Origin: Patella vulgata
Taxonomy: Eukaryota; Mollusca; Gastropoda; Patellidae
Direction of reading: 5' to 3'
DNA: 64,000 nt
Assembly: GCF_932274485.2 (NCBI RefSeq)
Contig: NC_065884.2
Span: 39,389,540-39,453,539, forward strand
The translations under genes and the position numbers were made by a program. The notes below the pieces were generated by a model. It was not told the origin of the DNA. It worked only from the letters and a program-made list of their open reading frames with translations, and searched no databases. This document shows, piece after piece, positions 23,298 through 35,572 of the stretch. Positions within the stretch are counted from its first letter, which is position 1; the number at the start of each line of letters is the position of its first letter.

Positions 23298-23928
23298 ATA
23301 GGTTTTTCACAGGTATCTATGTTACTATACTCAATAATTCATAGTGTAACTTGATTGTTGATGTGCCAAGGCGAGGGGACCTGATGTGACATACCAAAAC
23401 ACTTCAGTAGTCCTCCAGAGTTCTAGTTTTTTGTTTTACTATACTCAAATGAATGAGAGTTCATAGTCAATAATCTTAAATCCCACCAAAATATAAGCTT
23501 ACTGAAACAATAATGCTAATTCAAAGTGAATTTTTGAAAAAAATAAGTCCTTTTTTCATCTTTCCATTTGACCGATTAGAAAATGTCTAATTTCAAGCTG
23601 ATGCATCTCTGACTGGTGGAGCCATACATATACTATTTTCTATTTGCTTAAAAAGTTTTGGCAATTGGCTCATTCAATTCATTAGTGTGCGCTGAAATCT
23701 TAAATTTGTTATTGTTGTTATCATTGAAGTCTTATATTTCAAAAACTGTCCCAAAGAATTTTAAAAATTCAGTGGGAAGAATGCTGTCAGAACTTCTAGT
23801 TGCTGTTATCATTGATCTAAGTCAATAAACGTAGATGCAAATGCAACAACTACATGAGGGGAAGGCTGGTAGTTCCAGCAATTAAATGGAAGAGTCTTTA
23901 GACTGACTGACAAAGAATATATACAAAC

Positions 23929-24030
23929 CTTGAAAGTTTCATCAATGGCTTTAACTCCAATATTCTTCATACTGGTATAATCACGAGATCTTTTTGTTTT
24001 TTTCACTGACATGCCACGTTTGTACGCCTT
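23929..24030 (-). CDS. PLCL: PLCL exon after the C2 domain
   Basis: 102 bases, 34 codons, phase 0, acceptor ATTCTAG and donor GTTTGT. It encodes KAYKRGMSVKKTKRSRDYTS then MKNIGVKAIDETFK. Vertebrate PLCL reads KAQKRGLSVK... REYTMLRNIGLKTIDDIFK, a PLCL-specific segment, so this exon separates the gene from ordinary PLCs. Basic, likely a linker between the C2 domain and the helical tail. Confidence 0.95.
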
Positions 24031-24147
24031 CTAGAATAAATGGCCAAATACCAGATCTATTAGTATTTAATGTTCATTCATGTATTATCAAAATTAATTA
24101 ACAATAATACTTATTTACCCAGAGGCTAGATTAACAAAATTGTTATA

Positions 24148-25036
24148 CAGTAGAATCTGCATTAAGCAGCCACCCAAGGGAATTTTCACGACTGACCGCT
24201 TAACGGGAGTGGCCTCTTAATAAAATCTCAGTTTTTTTTTGTGCTGACATCAACTACATTTTACGCTTGGATGCATCGGGAGCAAATACCAATACTTGCA
24301 TCGGTAAATTTGGCCGTCGGTGAAACTTGCTTGGAACGAAAATTCATTACTCAAATCTCGGACATAACTTGTCATTTTGTACCAACCTTCGATACTACTT
24401 CCTATCATTGTGATGCATTCGATAATATTTATCCATTTTTGTGAAGAAAATCAATGAATTAATTTTATTTTATCAAAAAAGCACATGAACAAAAAAAACA
24501 TCGCTGATTTTGTCACCGATTTACAGGGCGTGTAACTCTGTATGTAATATTATAGGAGGCGCTAAAACGTCTGTTTAACAACAAAGTGGCAATGGAAAAG
24601 AGATACTAGATGATTGTGGCAAAACTCGCAGCTTCGTCGGTACTTTTAGTTTATTCAATCAGTATCAAATAATGTTTCGTTACGTGTGAAGAAATGATAA
24701 GGTTAGTCGTTTAAAAAAACAAAAGATTATTTAACAGATAATCCCGGGTTTATTGTTATTTTCACATTTCTTTTTACCTGACCAGTGGGGTTCCAGTTAA
24801 TTAACTACTACTCACGGGATTAGCGAGGGTTTTACGAAGTACGACAAGATGGTATCATTCAACAATGGCCGATGTTTTGTTAAATTTATTAGTAAAATAG
24901 TGACCGCTGGCTGTGTTAGAGGAGTGACCGTTGAATAAAGAGATGAAACAATAGAATTTTTACGGGGGGAATTTATCGTGACCGCTTACAAGGAGATGTC
25001 GCTGAACAGGAGTGGCTGCTCATACAGATTCTACTG
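24148..25036. mobile_element. pogo/Tigger-type MITE, 889 bp
   Basis: Terminal inverted repeats CAGTAGAATCTGCATTAAGC and, on the minus strand at the right end, CAGTAGAATCTGTATGAGCA, both continuing into AGCCAC. The left side is preceded by TA; the right TA is not preserved. Internal subterminal boxes (GACTGACCGCTTAACGGGAG, GACCGCTTACAAGGAG) are also inverted. No transposase frame. The TIR resembles that of the Tigger relic at 42899. Confidence 0.75.
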
Positions 25037-25132
25037 GATCATTAAATTATGTTAATTATGGATATTTGATAATCATTCATAATGTTAAAAATATCAAATT
25101 CTTTCTCCACCACATGGCCTACAAATTGTTAT

Positions 25133-27100
25133 TAGGGTTTCACACTGCACAGCTTGTGTGAAACACTATTGTTTTTGTTAAGATTATTCTTATTATTATT
25201 CTTATTATTATTATTTTTCTTATTCCATTTTGATTGTATCTCAGAAACTACTTGTCGGATTGATTTGATGTCTTCGGTTTTACTGGGAAAGTGGGTGTGA
25301 CATAGAGATTAAAGCTATTTCGAACGTTCTGCGATAATGCGAAATGTCCGAAATCGTCGATTTTTGAAATATTGCCGTAATATTAACAATAATCGTCGCA
25401 TTTTAATATTGGATACATTTTGACATAGCCAGAGACAAGGCACATAGCTACGGTTCTTTAAATTTTTGATTTTCGACGAATCGTCGGAGATATTAGGCGC
25501 CAAATTTTGAAAATTTAAATTTTTACAAAAAACTTTTTTATTAATGAATATTTTTATGTGGTATTTTACCCAGGGTTAAAGAGTCATCTGATTTGACCAA
25601 AAATGGCACCATTTTTTGTCACCGTAATTTTCCTTGGCCCCCATTGGCTAATTCAGTTTTTCAGTCCTGGATCAATTATTTAATACTCGATTTGTATCAA
25701 ACAAAGATCATTAGCTCCGTGGTCCAAAATGTCATTTTTTTTGTTACCGGTAAAGTTACCTTTCGGCAACGGAAGTGACGTAAATTTAACAAAAACTACA
25801 ATTTTGACAGTTCAGTACCACTTTTTGAAAGCAAATATTATTTTTTTCAAATCTGGTATGACTGAAAGTGTGTGCCCTGTAAAGGCGCAGAAAACATCGG
25901 GCTCAGTTTTTTTAATTTCGATTTCGTTTTCGGGTCATTTTGATTTATATGTGAAAAAAGGTGAAAAAATGAGCTATTTACAACCAATTCAGGCTTTTCA
26001 TATTTTAAAATATTTCTTCTATAAACTTTTATAAACTTGTAGCAATAATCCATACGAAGAGAATGTATGTGAAAATTAGTTTGTAATATGAGCAGTTGCC
26101 GAGAAATGGGCAATTTTGCATGAGTCACGATTTACGCTAGTTTGCCGGTAAAAGAGTCAATTATTATTGGATTTTCATAAAAGCGACTCGATTTGATGCA
26201 TAATGTCAATTTTAACTAGGTTAAACCAATTTAACATTTTCAATATCACCGGAAATGACGTAATTTGGGCAAAAACTATATTTATAGCTTTCGAAACAAA
26301 TAATTTATTCAAGTCGTATTTGTTATATGTTTAAAATTTGGATATTTGATTCCAATCAACTAATAGAATGAACCCATAATCATATAGATATCACAAAATG
26401 GTTTCTAACTTGTTCAGTTACGGAGAAATAGGCGATTTTCAACAGGTCACTTTTCAAGGTTTTTGGTCCATAAAAGTGTCAATAATTATTCAATTTTCAT
26501 AAAATTTTCACTGTGTGATACCTAATGCCATCTACGATTTCATACAAGTAATTTATGATTTTCATTATCACCGGAAGTAACGTCATTTTGGCAAAAACTG
26601 TATTTTTGACTTCAAAACAGATATTTTATTCAAATGAGTCTTATTTGTAATGTTTTTAAAATTATGATATTTGATTCCAATCAACAAATAGATTGAACCC
26701 ATACGATCATACAGATACCAGAAAATGGTTTCTAACTTGTACGGTTGCAGAAAAATAGACGATTTTCTACAAGTCACTTTTCAACGTTTTTGGTCTATAA
26801 AAGTGGCAATTATTATTTGATTTACATAAAACGTTCACCATGTGATGCCTTTTGCCATTTCTAATTTCATAAAACTAATTGAACATTTCCATTATCACCG
26901 GAAGTACTGTACACTTACATGTATAAAATGAATTTATATTGCTGGATTTGGTTGATTCGGGCTCCATTTTATTTGATGTGTGCAATGCTTATGTGGAAAC
27001 CTGTTTAATGGTTTCGTTGGTACCAGAAGTGACATATGTTTAGGGTAACGTGGCACCGGTGAAACCCGTCATTACTGCTTCGCAGTTCTAGTTCTGCTTG
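25133..27100 (-). mobile_element. Family E Helentron-like element, about 2 kb
   Basis: Read on the minus strand, it has a palindromic ACTGCGAAGCAGT, then GGGTTTCACCGG; tandem monomers of about 320 bp with CAAATTACGTCATTTCCGGTGA-like boxes; an AAT/AAG-rich tract; and a terminal GTTTCACAC-AAGCTGTGCA-GTGTGAAACCC hairpin. The 5' GGGTTTCAC equals the complement of the hairpin's distal arm. This is the same layout as families A-D with unrelated sequence. Confidence 0.55.
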
Positions 27101-27166
27101 TATTTGCAAACTAAACCAGATGATTTTTTATCTATAAAGTTTTTATTTCAGATTGGATTGGTTTGT

Positions 27167-27414
27167 TATTAGGACTATGTATTGCTACCCAAAATAATAT
27201 TGGAATACTGCCAAACATACTGAGAGAAATATTGCATGAAATATACTGCAAAATCAGTTTTCAAGAGAAAACCCCAAACTTTCATTGATCCATTAGGACT
27301 ATCTATTGCTACCCAAAATAATATTGGAATACTGGCAAACATACTGAGAGACATATTGCATGAAATATATTGCAAATTCAGTTTTCAAGAGAAAACCCCC
27401 AAACTTTCATTGAT
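27167..27414. repeat. 124 bp direct tandem duplication
   Basis: Two nearly identical copies starting TTAGGACTATSTATTGCTAC and ending AAACTTTCATTGATC. The first is preceded by an acceptor-like TTTTTATTTCAG on the plus strand, and one frame reads NNIGILPNILREILHEIYCK; I do not recognise a protein. Confidence 0.6.
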
Positions 27415-27593
27415 CAGGCCTCAACAGAAACAATATTGCATATATTTGTGGAATGTTTCTAATGAAATTTTGATATTAGTAGATCTGATAAAACTGCAGT
27501 ACAAAAAAATAACTGTCTGAAGTCACCAGTAATTTACATGAGCTCTTGCTGTGATATTGATTACAGTACTTGAATTTTAATGTATTAAATGAT

Positions 27594-29367
27594 AACCAGC
27601 GGCTGCCAGGCAGGATACGCCCACATTTTCGAGACATGGATAGAGAACAAGCTAAAAAGAAAGTGATTTTTCCTACAATCAAGGGCCATAATTCAAGAAA
27701 TAACAATTCGATATGCGCAAATATCGAAAGGAGTCAATTATCTTTGGGTTATAAACTTACATTTCAAGTTTCATCAAAATAGGATTAAAATTGTGACCTC
27801 TATAGGGTCCACAACCTTGATATACCATATTTTTACGCTATTTGAGTACGAGGGGCGGCCATTTTGTCTGTCAGCTTTGGTCCGATATTTACGAAATTCG
27901 AACTCAACTATCCTTAGGGTGTAATGGTGATATATTCGAACGTTTTTTTTAAATCGGATAAAAATTATGACCTCTATAGGGTCCACAAGCTAAAAACGCG
28001 ATTTTTCGTACAATCAGGGGCCATATTTCAGGAAGTTAAGGTCAGATATGCGCGAATATCGAAAGGAAACGAGATCTTTGGGTTATAAACTTACATTTCC
28101 AATTTCAACAAAATCAGATAACCAGCGGCTGCCAGGCAGGATACGCCCACATTTTTGAGAGATGGAGAGAGAACAAGCTAAAAAGAAAGTGATTTTTCCT
28201 ACAATCAAGGGCCATAATTCAGGAAATTACAATTCGATGTGCGCAAATATCGAAAGGAACCGAGATCTATGTGTTATAAACTTACATTTCAAGTTTCATC
28301 AAAATCGGATAAAAATTGTGACCTCCATAGGATCCACAAACTTGATATACCATATTTTTACGCTATTTGAGAACGAAGGGCGTCCATTTTGTCTGTCAAG
28401 TTTTGGGCCGATTTTCATGAAATTCGAACTAGCAGTCCTTATGGTGTCTTTAGGGTGTAACGGTGATATAATAATACGTTTTTTAAATCGGATAAAAATT
28501 ATGACCTCTATAGGGTCCACAAGCTAAAAACGCGATTTTTCGTACGGCCCGATAAGCGAATATCGAAAGAAACCGAGATCTTTGGGTTATAAACTTACAT
28601 TTCAAGTTTCAACAAAATCAGATAAAAACTGTGACCTCTATAGGGTCCACAACCTTCATATACCATATTTTTACGCTATTTGAGAACGAACAGCGGCCAT
28701 TTTATCTGTCAATTTTGGGCCGATTTTCACGAAATTCGACCTCAGCTGTCTTTAGGGTGTAACGGTGATATAATAATACGGTTTTTAAAATCGGATAAAA
28801 ATTATGACCTCTATAGGGTCCACAAGCTAAAAACGTGATTTTTAGTACAATCAGGGGCCATAATTCAGGAATTTACCGTCCGATATGCGCGAATATTGAA
28901 AGGAACCAAGATCTTTGGGTTATAAATTTACATTTCAAGTTTCAACAATATCGGATTAAAATTGTGACCTCCATAGGGTCCACAACCTTGATATACTAAA
29001 TTGTATATTGTGACCTCTAGAGTGTCCACAAGCTAAAAACACGATTTTTCGTACAATCAGGGTCCGATACATGCCAATATCGAAAGGAACCTAGATCTTA
29101 GGGAGATAAAGCTATAAAAATTGTTACCTCTATAGGGTCCACAAGCTAAAAACGTGATTTTTCGTACAAACTGGGGCCATAATCCATGAAGTTTTGATCC
29201 GATACATGCCAATATCGAAAGCAGCCGAGATCTTTTGGAGATAAACCTATATTTCAAGTTTCGTCAAAATCGGATAAGAATTGTGACCTGTAGAGTGTCC
29301 ACAAACAAATTGTGGACGGACGGACGACGACAATATTCGTCCACATGAAAATGTGGGCGTATAAAAA
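27594..29367 (+). mobile_element. Family A element with two tandem 5' ends and one 3' end
   Basis: A complete 5' end at 27594 (AACCAGCGGCTGCCAGGCAG, ATACGCCCACATTTTCGAG) is followed by about three monomers, then an identical 5' end starts at 28120, again followed by monomers, and finally a single 3' end (ACGGACGGACGACGAC, CCACATGAAAATGTGGG, TATAAAAA). Head-to-tail partial dimer. Confidence 0.75.
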
Positions 29368-30236
29368 GTGTGTTTTCATACAAAAGTCTCTTTGTAAACA
29401 ATGAGAACAACTATCAAAAGTCTATTTGCAAACAAAATGAAAACAACTTATTGTGGAATATCTGTATTGCTGCTATATATAGATTTTCTTTGAAAGCCCT
29501 ATTTATCATCTAAGAGATAAGGTGGCTATGAAGACCTGGTTATCCCGAATGTCAGTGACTAGTTTCGTTCGTATTGAACTCTTCAGACTGATTGGACTCA
29601 CGTGTTGGGCGTTTTTATTTATATTATTCCGAAACCCCGGTGGGGTTTCTATGGTTACTAATTGGCGGGGTTTGCGAATTTGTTACCGGGGTTGTACAGA
29701 GGTTTGGCAAATTGGTGGGGTGGGGTGCCGAATTTGTTACCGGGGTCGCTAGGTCGCTTAACGAGGTTGTACTGATCATTTAGATTGAAGTGCTAGTGTC
29801 CATAATTTTGCTAACTAGGATGCCTTGGGTTGGTTTGTAAAATTGTTACTTGTCATAACAATGAAGAGTGAAGTTAACGGAGGCATATTGAAATTGGCTC
29901 TGTCGGTCTGTCTTTCTTTTGTCAGAGCATATCTCGTAAACCATTCAAAATAGCTTTATGGATCTAAAAAAGTATTTGTGCCCTTTGCCAATTTGAAATC
30001 TCTTGGATTTAAAAAATGTTATGACTTCCATGGAAACAATTGTGACTTAGCATTTGTTTTTCTTCAGTTAACTTTTTCTGTGTGCAGTATCTGAGAGAAA
30101 TCATTGCATTTGGATTGTACAAATTCAATTCTTGGTTAGTACACAGATAGATCGTGAGCACAAAATCGAAATAGCGATATGTAATCCATGTAGATAGTAG
30201 TGTTCATTTTAAATAAATAAATGAAACATTCTAATT
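29368..30236. other. Unassigned intron DNA with local repeats
   Basis: A GGGGTTTGCGAATTTGTTACC-like phrase recurs at about 29670 and 29730. No exon or named repeat recognised. Confidence 0.35.
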
Positions 30237-30422
30237 AACATGGGCATATGCCATGAAGTGTGCTATGAGTGAAATTTGCCGGGACAGTGCCATTTCCCCC
30301 TGCTCTTAAGACACTGTTCCTTGCCAGGCACTCTATCCTGCCCCACTGACAGGGAAAAATTTGGGGGAACTTTTTCAGCTAACACTGAGTCGGCACCTTA
30401 CTCAATGAGCTACCTTGGCTCC
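30237..30422 (-). repeat. Degenerate SINE-2-like sequence
   Basis: ATGGGCATATGCCATGAAGT and GTGCTATGAGTGAAATTTGC match the reversed 3' half of SINE-2; the rest is diverged or deleted. Confidence 0.5.
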
Positions 30423-30472
30423 CCATTTTATAGAAATGAAGTTCAAAATAATAGTTTACAAGATTTACTTAC

Positions 30473-30570
30473 ACCTCCCCCTCTTTTATTAGTTATAGCT
30501 ATATGTACAAATAATGTACAGTTTAATATAATACTTCCAGTATTAGATAATAGACGGATATGACGATAAC
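30473..30570 (-). CDS. PLCL: PLCL exon, end of C2 domain
   Basis: 98 bases, acceptor TTTCAG, donor GTAAGT after GGGGGAGGT. It encodes (G)[32 protein letters not shown]. The family reads GYRHV.L... [13 protein letters not shown]. The first codon is split 1/2 with the preceding exon. The next exon begins KAYKRG, giving the expected GGG-KA junction. Confidence 0.95.
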
Positions 30571-30778
30571 CTGAAACATAAATATAATAATCATTAGTTT
30601 TGGAATCTGTCAATGCCAGAAATGAAGCTATTAAAAAGATAAATTTATCAACTTTTAAAAGTCCAGACGGTGATAGGTAAATCTCCCGAGACGATAAATT
30701 AACATTTAATGGAAAGGACACAATTTTCCTAAAGTCACTTTTCTAGTAAATATTGCATATAGATTTAAAAAATTATAT

Positions 30779-30882
30779 AGTGGATATTTTTCTCCTTTTT
30801 CCAATAAGGATTTTCAAGGGAGATATCAAAGTGGATATTGTTCTCCTTTTTCCAATAAGGGTTTTCAAGGGACATATCAAAG
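30779..30882. repeat. 51 bp direct duplication
   Basis: GTGGATATTNTTCTCCTTTT through TTTTCAAGGG occurs twice with few changes, inside the 353 bp PLCL intron. Confidence 0.75.
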
Positions 30883-30923
30883 TGATATACAAGGTAATCA
30901 TCCCAAATTTGATTTGAACGTAC

Positions 30924-31070
30924 CAGTTTGCATACACTCAAAAGGTATGGTATATTGTCCAATAAACTCATCTCCTATATATTCATCATCTAACACAGCA
31001 AATCTTATTAGAGCCAGTTCTGGTAGGTTGATTTGAAACTCAAAACTTTCATCAAAAATAGGATTATAAC
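30924..31070 (-). CDS. PLCL: PLCL exon, core of C2 domain
   Basis: 147 bases, acceptor TTTTTCAG, donor GTACGT. It encodes [39 protein letters not shown] and TIPFECMQT, the classical PLC C2 motifs ([28 protein letters not shown]). Split glycine codons at both ends match the neighbours' phases. Confidence 0.96.
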
Positions 31071-31132
31071 CTGAAAAACATACCTTAAAATTATAAGACT
31101 TTCCATTCTAATATTTACATTCAATTCCCAAT

Positions 31133-31799
31133 CCTGGGCCCTGTTTAACAAAAACTTAAACTAAAATCACTAAAATAGATTGTAACTAAAATCAAACTGT
31201 AATTAAAAATTGTATGCGTTTCACGAAGATCGATTGTAACTTAAAATGCAATTTTAATAGATTTTAGTTAAAATTGCTTGCGCTCGTGCAGTGCACAATT
31301 CCGGCAAGGGCACATTACCCCCCCCTCTCTCAGGGTATACATACAAGTTTCTAGAACACTCGATAACAAGGCCTTTCATTGAGTCTTTGGGTTGGATGAC
31401 CGAATGGTTAAAGCGTGCGCGTTTGATCACAAACCCTGTCATTGAGTCAAGTGGCATGGTTCGCATTCCCGCTATTATATAACCCAGGCCATTGGCATTA
31501 TTATCATTATTCCAAATATATCTATATGTCGCAATAGATCTCACAACGTAGCTCTAATCAATGTTTATTAATGTCGTGATTTTAAGTTAGGAGAGGGTGA
31601 CGGCTGTCCTAAGTTAAAATTGATTTTAGTTAAAACTGATTTTAGTTAAAATTGTCCCTAAAATAGTTTTTTGAAACGCCACTATTTTATCTAAAATGCT
31701 TAAAATCGTTTTTTGAAACGCATCTATCTTAAGTTAGGATGGAATTTTAGTTTAAGACGATTTTAAGGAGATTCAAGTTTTTGTGAAACAGGGCCCAGG
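31133..31799. mobile_element. Terminal-inverted-repeat element, 667 bp
   Basis: Ends CCTGGGCCCTGTTTAACAAA and, on the minus strand at the right, CCTGGGCCCTGTTTCACAAA, each extending about 28 bp. Inside are inverted subterminal ATTTTAGTTAAAATTG boxes. No transposase. GGGCCCTGTTTCAC-type ends occur on several eukaryotic cut-and-paste families; the superfamily is not decided. It starts 62 bp upstream of a PLCL exon acceptor. A SINE-1 remnant lies within. Confidence 0.65.
31385..31480 (+). repeat. SINE-1 head fragment
   Basis: GGGTTGGATGACCGAATGGT and CCTGTCATTGAGTCAAGTGG match the SINE-1 tRNA-like head at 38878; the body is absent. Confidence 0.6.
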
Positions 31800-33924
31800 T
31801 ATTTTGATGTTGATTATAGACAGACATTTATGACCCCCCACAGCATACTGAGTCACAATGAGGAAATTTTGAAAATTGAGTTATTGTTATTTTCACATTC
31901 TCCAACTCATTACCTTCAATTTGATGTATAGTTTGTTTGAATTGGACAAAAATTGACTGAACTGTGTCCATTAGAAGCTACTCAACTCACAAAAGTAAGT
32001 TTTGAGAAAAAGCAAGTCAAAGATTTGGTATGTTCCAAAACAAAATCCCATAGCAACCAGGCAATTTTTCTGCTGTTTTGTCGTTGAATATATCTTTCCA
32101 TGGGTTTTCAGGGATGCTGAAGACGAAAATCGTAGTAAAAATTTGATCCGACTATTTCCGCAATTTATTTGCTATATTTTGTTGTTTAATATGTTTTTTA
32201 TTTAGGATTTTAAGGGTGCTTACGACGAAAATCTTAATAAATGCACTCCTTTCGTAACGAAACATCCACAACACATACGGCATAATATTCACATGATAGT
32301 GTTATACTGAAGAACAATCTATACATTAGTATTACATTAGTAGTCTGTTGTGTATAATTAATTAGCACCTTAGTGCCAGCTAGTGGTCAGGAGATTAAGA
32401 TTGTTGATTGGATAATCAAAGAAGCCGCCACAGCTGTAAGCGTTTTCATTAAACACGTGAATTAAAATAAGATTTTGCGTGTTCGATAGGTCTATTATTA
32501 TTTTCAGGTACCGTGACGTTATCAAAATATAAGTCCGTATAGAAATGTCAATTTCATAGTCAAGAAATGCTTACGTTCACTTTCGTGCATTTTGGCTTTA
32601 ATGTAAATATCAACATTATTCAGAGGATACTCAATGGCAGACTGAGAATCGTCGCATTTCGGCTCGTTGGTCGTTCTCATTTTTTCGACCCATTGTGAGA
32701 ATTTTAAAGAATAATATCCCAGTTGCATTCCTTACTTTGCATGCCGTATGAAGAAGCGACGGTAAACGGAATTCAGCTATCAATAAAATGCTCTTCGAAA
32801 AGAAAATTATTGGCCAGAGGATACTCAATGGCAGACTGAGAATCGTCACATTTCGGCTCGTTGGTCGTTTTCATTTTTTCGACCCATTGTGAGAATTTTA
32901 AACAATAATATCCCAGATGCATTCCTTACTTTGCATGCCATATGAAGAAGCGACGGTAAACGGAATTCAGCTATCAATAAAATGCTCTTCGAAAAGAAAA
33001 TTATTGGCCATTTTGTTTATTTCCATTTAAGGCCTATAGATTATTTTTTTAAAGATGATATGAGATATCAAATAATCACCACTTGGATTAATTATTCGGA
33101 GTAAATAATGAGTTGTCGACGGCTTTATCATTGACCCGTGACAGTTGATTAGTAATAGTATTACTCAATGACACACACCCGCTTGTCGATTAATTTACAT
33201 TATCAGCCAAATATTTATGGATGATGTCTTGCACGCGGTGTCTGTGCCAATTAGCAAAGGAGTTGTGTGGACAGCATGGCAACAGGTGGAGTTTATTTAT
33301 ATTTTTGGAGGGTTTTAAAACTCGATTGTATCCGTTCAAAATCAATTCATCGAAAATATTTTTATCATATTTATAAACTAGAGATGCTCCGCTTTACAAC
33401 GATGCCAATTGTTATGCAAGAGGAATGACCGGTCGTCCGGCTGCGAGCGAAGACAAATAACTAATTTCGAAGAGAATTTTAAGAAATAGGACAGATTAAA
33501 GAATACGGTACTCTTACAAAACGTTCAAATACAGGTGTTTTAAAATGTTTTATTGCTATATTGATCTTCTGTGTTTTAAAATGTTTTATTGCTATATTGA
33601 TCTTCTGTGTCGATAGATAGTATATTTATAGACTCATTTTTGTGAAAATCTCAATTTCGTTCAAAATCAATTTTTTCACTTATTTTGTCTTTATCTCATT
33701 ATTGATTCTCGCGCATTCCGACTCATTTAAATGCGGCCGGTCACATTTTAAATCATACCAACTTTTTTAATCACAATGTTTTGATGCTAAACTTATTTTA
33801 AATCAATAATAAATAAATCGAGGTGGATTTCATTTACATTTTATTATATATAGGTCTCATCCTCCAAATGTGTTAAACCACTTTAGAATGCATAAGGGTC
33901 TCATTGTACATGTAAACACTAGAA
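31800..33924. other. Intron DNA with two local duplications
   Basis: Mostly unassigned. Contains a 194 bp direct duplication at 32622-33009 and a 38 bp direct duplication at about 33535-33612 (TTTTAAAATGTTTTATTGCT). Confidence 0.4.
32622..33009. repeat. 194 bp direct tandem duplication, recent
   Basis: Copies 32622-32815 and 32816-33009 differ at only about five positions (both start AGAGGATACTCAATGGCAGA and end AAAATTATTGGCC). Confidence 0.88.
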
Positions 33925-35570
33925 ACTGAGCAAAATTTGTTGTCTGTAGATTGAAAATTGATTGAGATACAGGCATTTGAGTTTCATGAGTTACCGATGA
34001 GTTTTGGAAACAAAATATTTATCAATAATTTACTTTAGTTTCAGATATCTTAGTTTTACCTTTCTAGTCAAAATATACTGCTCACATTTGGTTGTCTTAA
34101 GAACTTTTTGTGCAGATTACGAATCTGCAATTAGACTACAGGTGAGTGTTAGGGTTCGCCTGCTATGTGGTCATAAAACCAAAACAAAAATTTGGTGTGA
34201 TTGTATATTTTCTGGATTTTGTAGTGTTCCACAGGAGCTACAAAGTAATAGATATAGACCCAAATCTCCCTATCCAGAGATTGCCGGTAGTACTACATAA
34301 GAAACATATGAAAATGCACCGTCTTCACTAGATTCCCAGTCGATTGGCCTCGAATATGGTTTTAGACACAAATTTTTTAATATTGCCTCATATTTTTGAG
34401 CCGATAGAACCCGGTAGATGAGCACCTAAAAATCTGAAACTTTGTGTGAATATAGTTTGTACGAATGTCTCCCAACCTATGTTAAAGCCATTCATGTCCC
34501 ATGCCGTCTAGATATTTTTTCGATTTTTTAAAATCTGTGTTTTGGGGCAATCTATGTCAATTATCATATTTTCGAGCCGATTGAACCCGGTAGATGAGCA
34601 CCTAAAAATCTCAAAACTTGGTGGAATTATAATTTGAACTAAAGTCTCTAACATATGTCAATGTTAAAACCATTCTTGTCACATGCCATCTCAATATTTT
34701 TTCGAATTTTTCAAAATCTGTGCTTTGGGTCATTCCATGTCAATTATCACCCAAGGAATAAAACCATACCCCCTTCGTTTTTGCTGAAATTTGGTTTATA
34801 TGTTTATTATGGCCGAAAAGGATGATATTCCTAATTTTAGCTTGATCCAACTAACAGTTCCTGAGATACAGTCCACCCAATTTGGGGGATTTCAGCCAAA
34901 ATGGGCATGGCCGCCATTACTCAAATGACTTTAACCCAGTAACCAATATGTCAAAATTGCTGGAATAAGTATTTCTGGAATGGAAATTCCACAAGGATTC
35001 CAAATCTACACTTATATTTGACATCCAAGCGTGTTTTAAAGAGTGAAGATCTTTAGACTTTGAATTTGACCTTGTAGACAATGTGACCTTGAGATGAACT
35101 TTCATGAAAAATTTAGCTAAACATGTTTTCTACACAATGTCAAACAATTGGAGGTACAATATCTTTTATAAACATGCAAAATCAACTTATATATTCACAC
35201 TTGAGGTTGAAAATCGTGGATAAGCTCTGATGATACATAGTAACCTGCCGCAAACTTTCAAACATTAATAACTATAATTCAAACAGCAAGACATCCTCTT
35301 TCCCATCCCAGAAATACTTATTCCAGCAATTTTGACTGGTAACTGGGTTATGGTCTTTCGAATAATAGCAGCCACGCCCATTTTGACCGCAATCCCCAAA
35401 ATTGGGTGGACCATATCTCAGGAACGATCAGTCGGATCAATCTAAAATTTGGAATATTAGGGCTTACCTAATAAACATATAAACCATATTTCAGCAAAAT
35501 CAAAGTAGGTACGGTTTAAAGATACATTATGGAAGATTAGATAAAGATCTGGCAGTTCTCACTATAATAG
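33925..35570 (+). repeat. Repeat R1, largest copy
   Basis: The part 33925-34760 matches 40310-42000 in reverse. It contains a direct about 178 bp repeat with GAACCCGGTAGATGAGCACC (34395 and 34575). The part 34765-35515 is a foldback with about 220 bp arms (left TTTTGCTGAAATTTGGTTTA, right complement near 35500). The right end resembles the reverse of 3670-3725. Class unknown; no coding frame recognised. Confidence 0.55.
34765..35515. repeat. Foldback within R1, about 220 bp arms
   Basis: TGCTGGAATAAGTATTTCTG at 34960 pairs with CAGAAATACTTATTCCAGCA at 35310; AATTTGGGGG/GTGGACC and CCTGAGATACAGTCC boxes also pair. The loop of about 300 bp holds no recognised gene. Confidence 0.7.
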
Positions 35571-35572
35571 TT

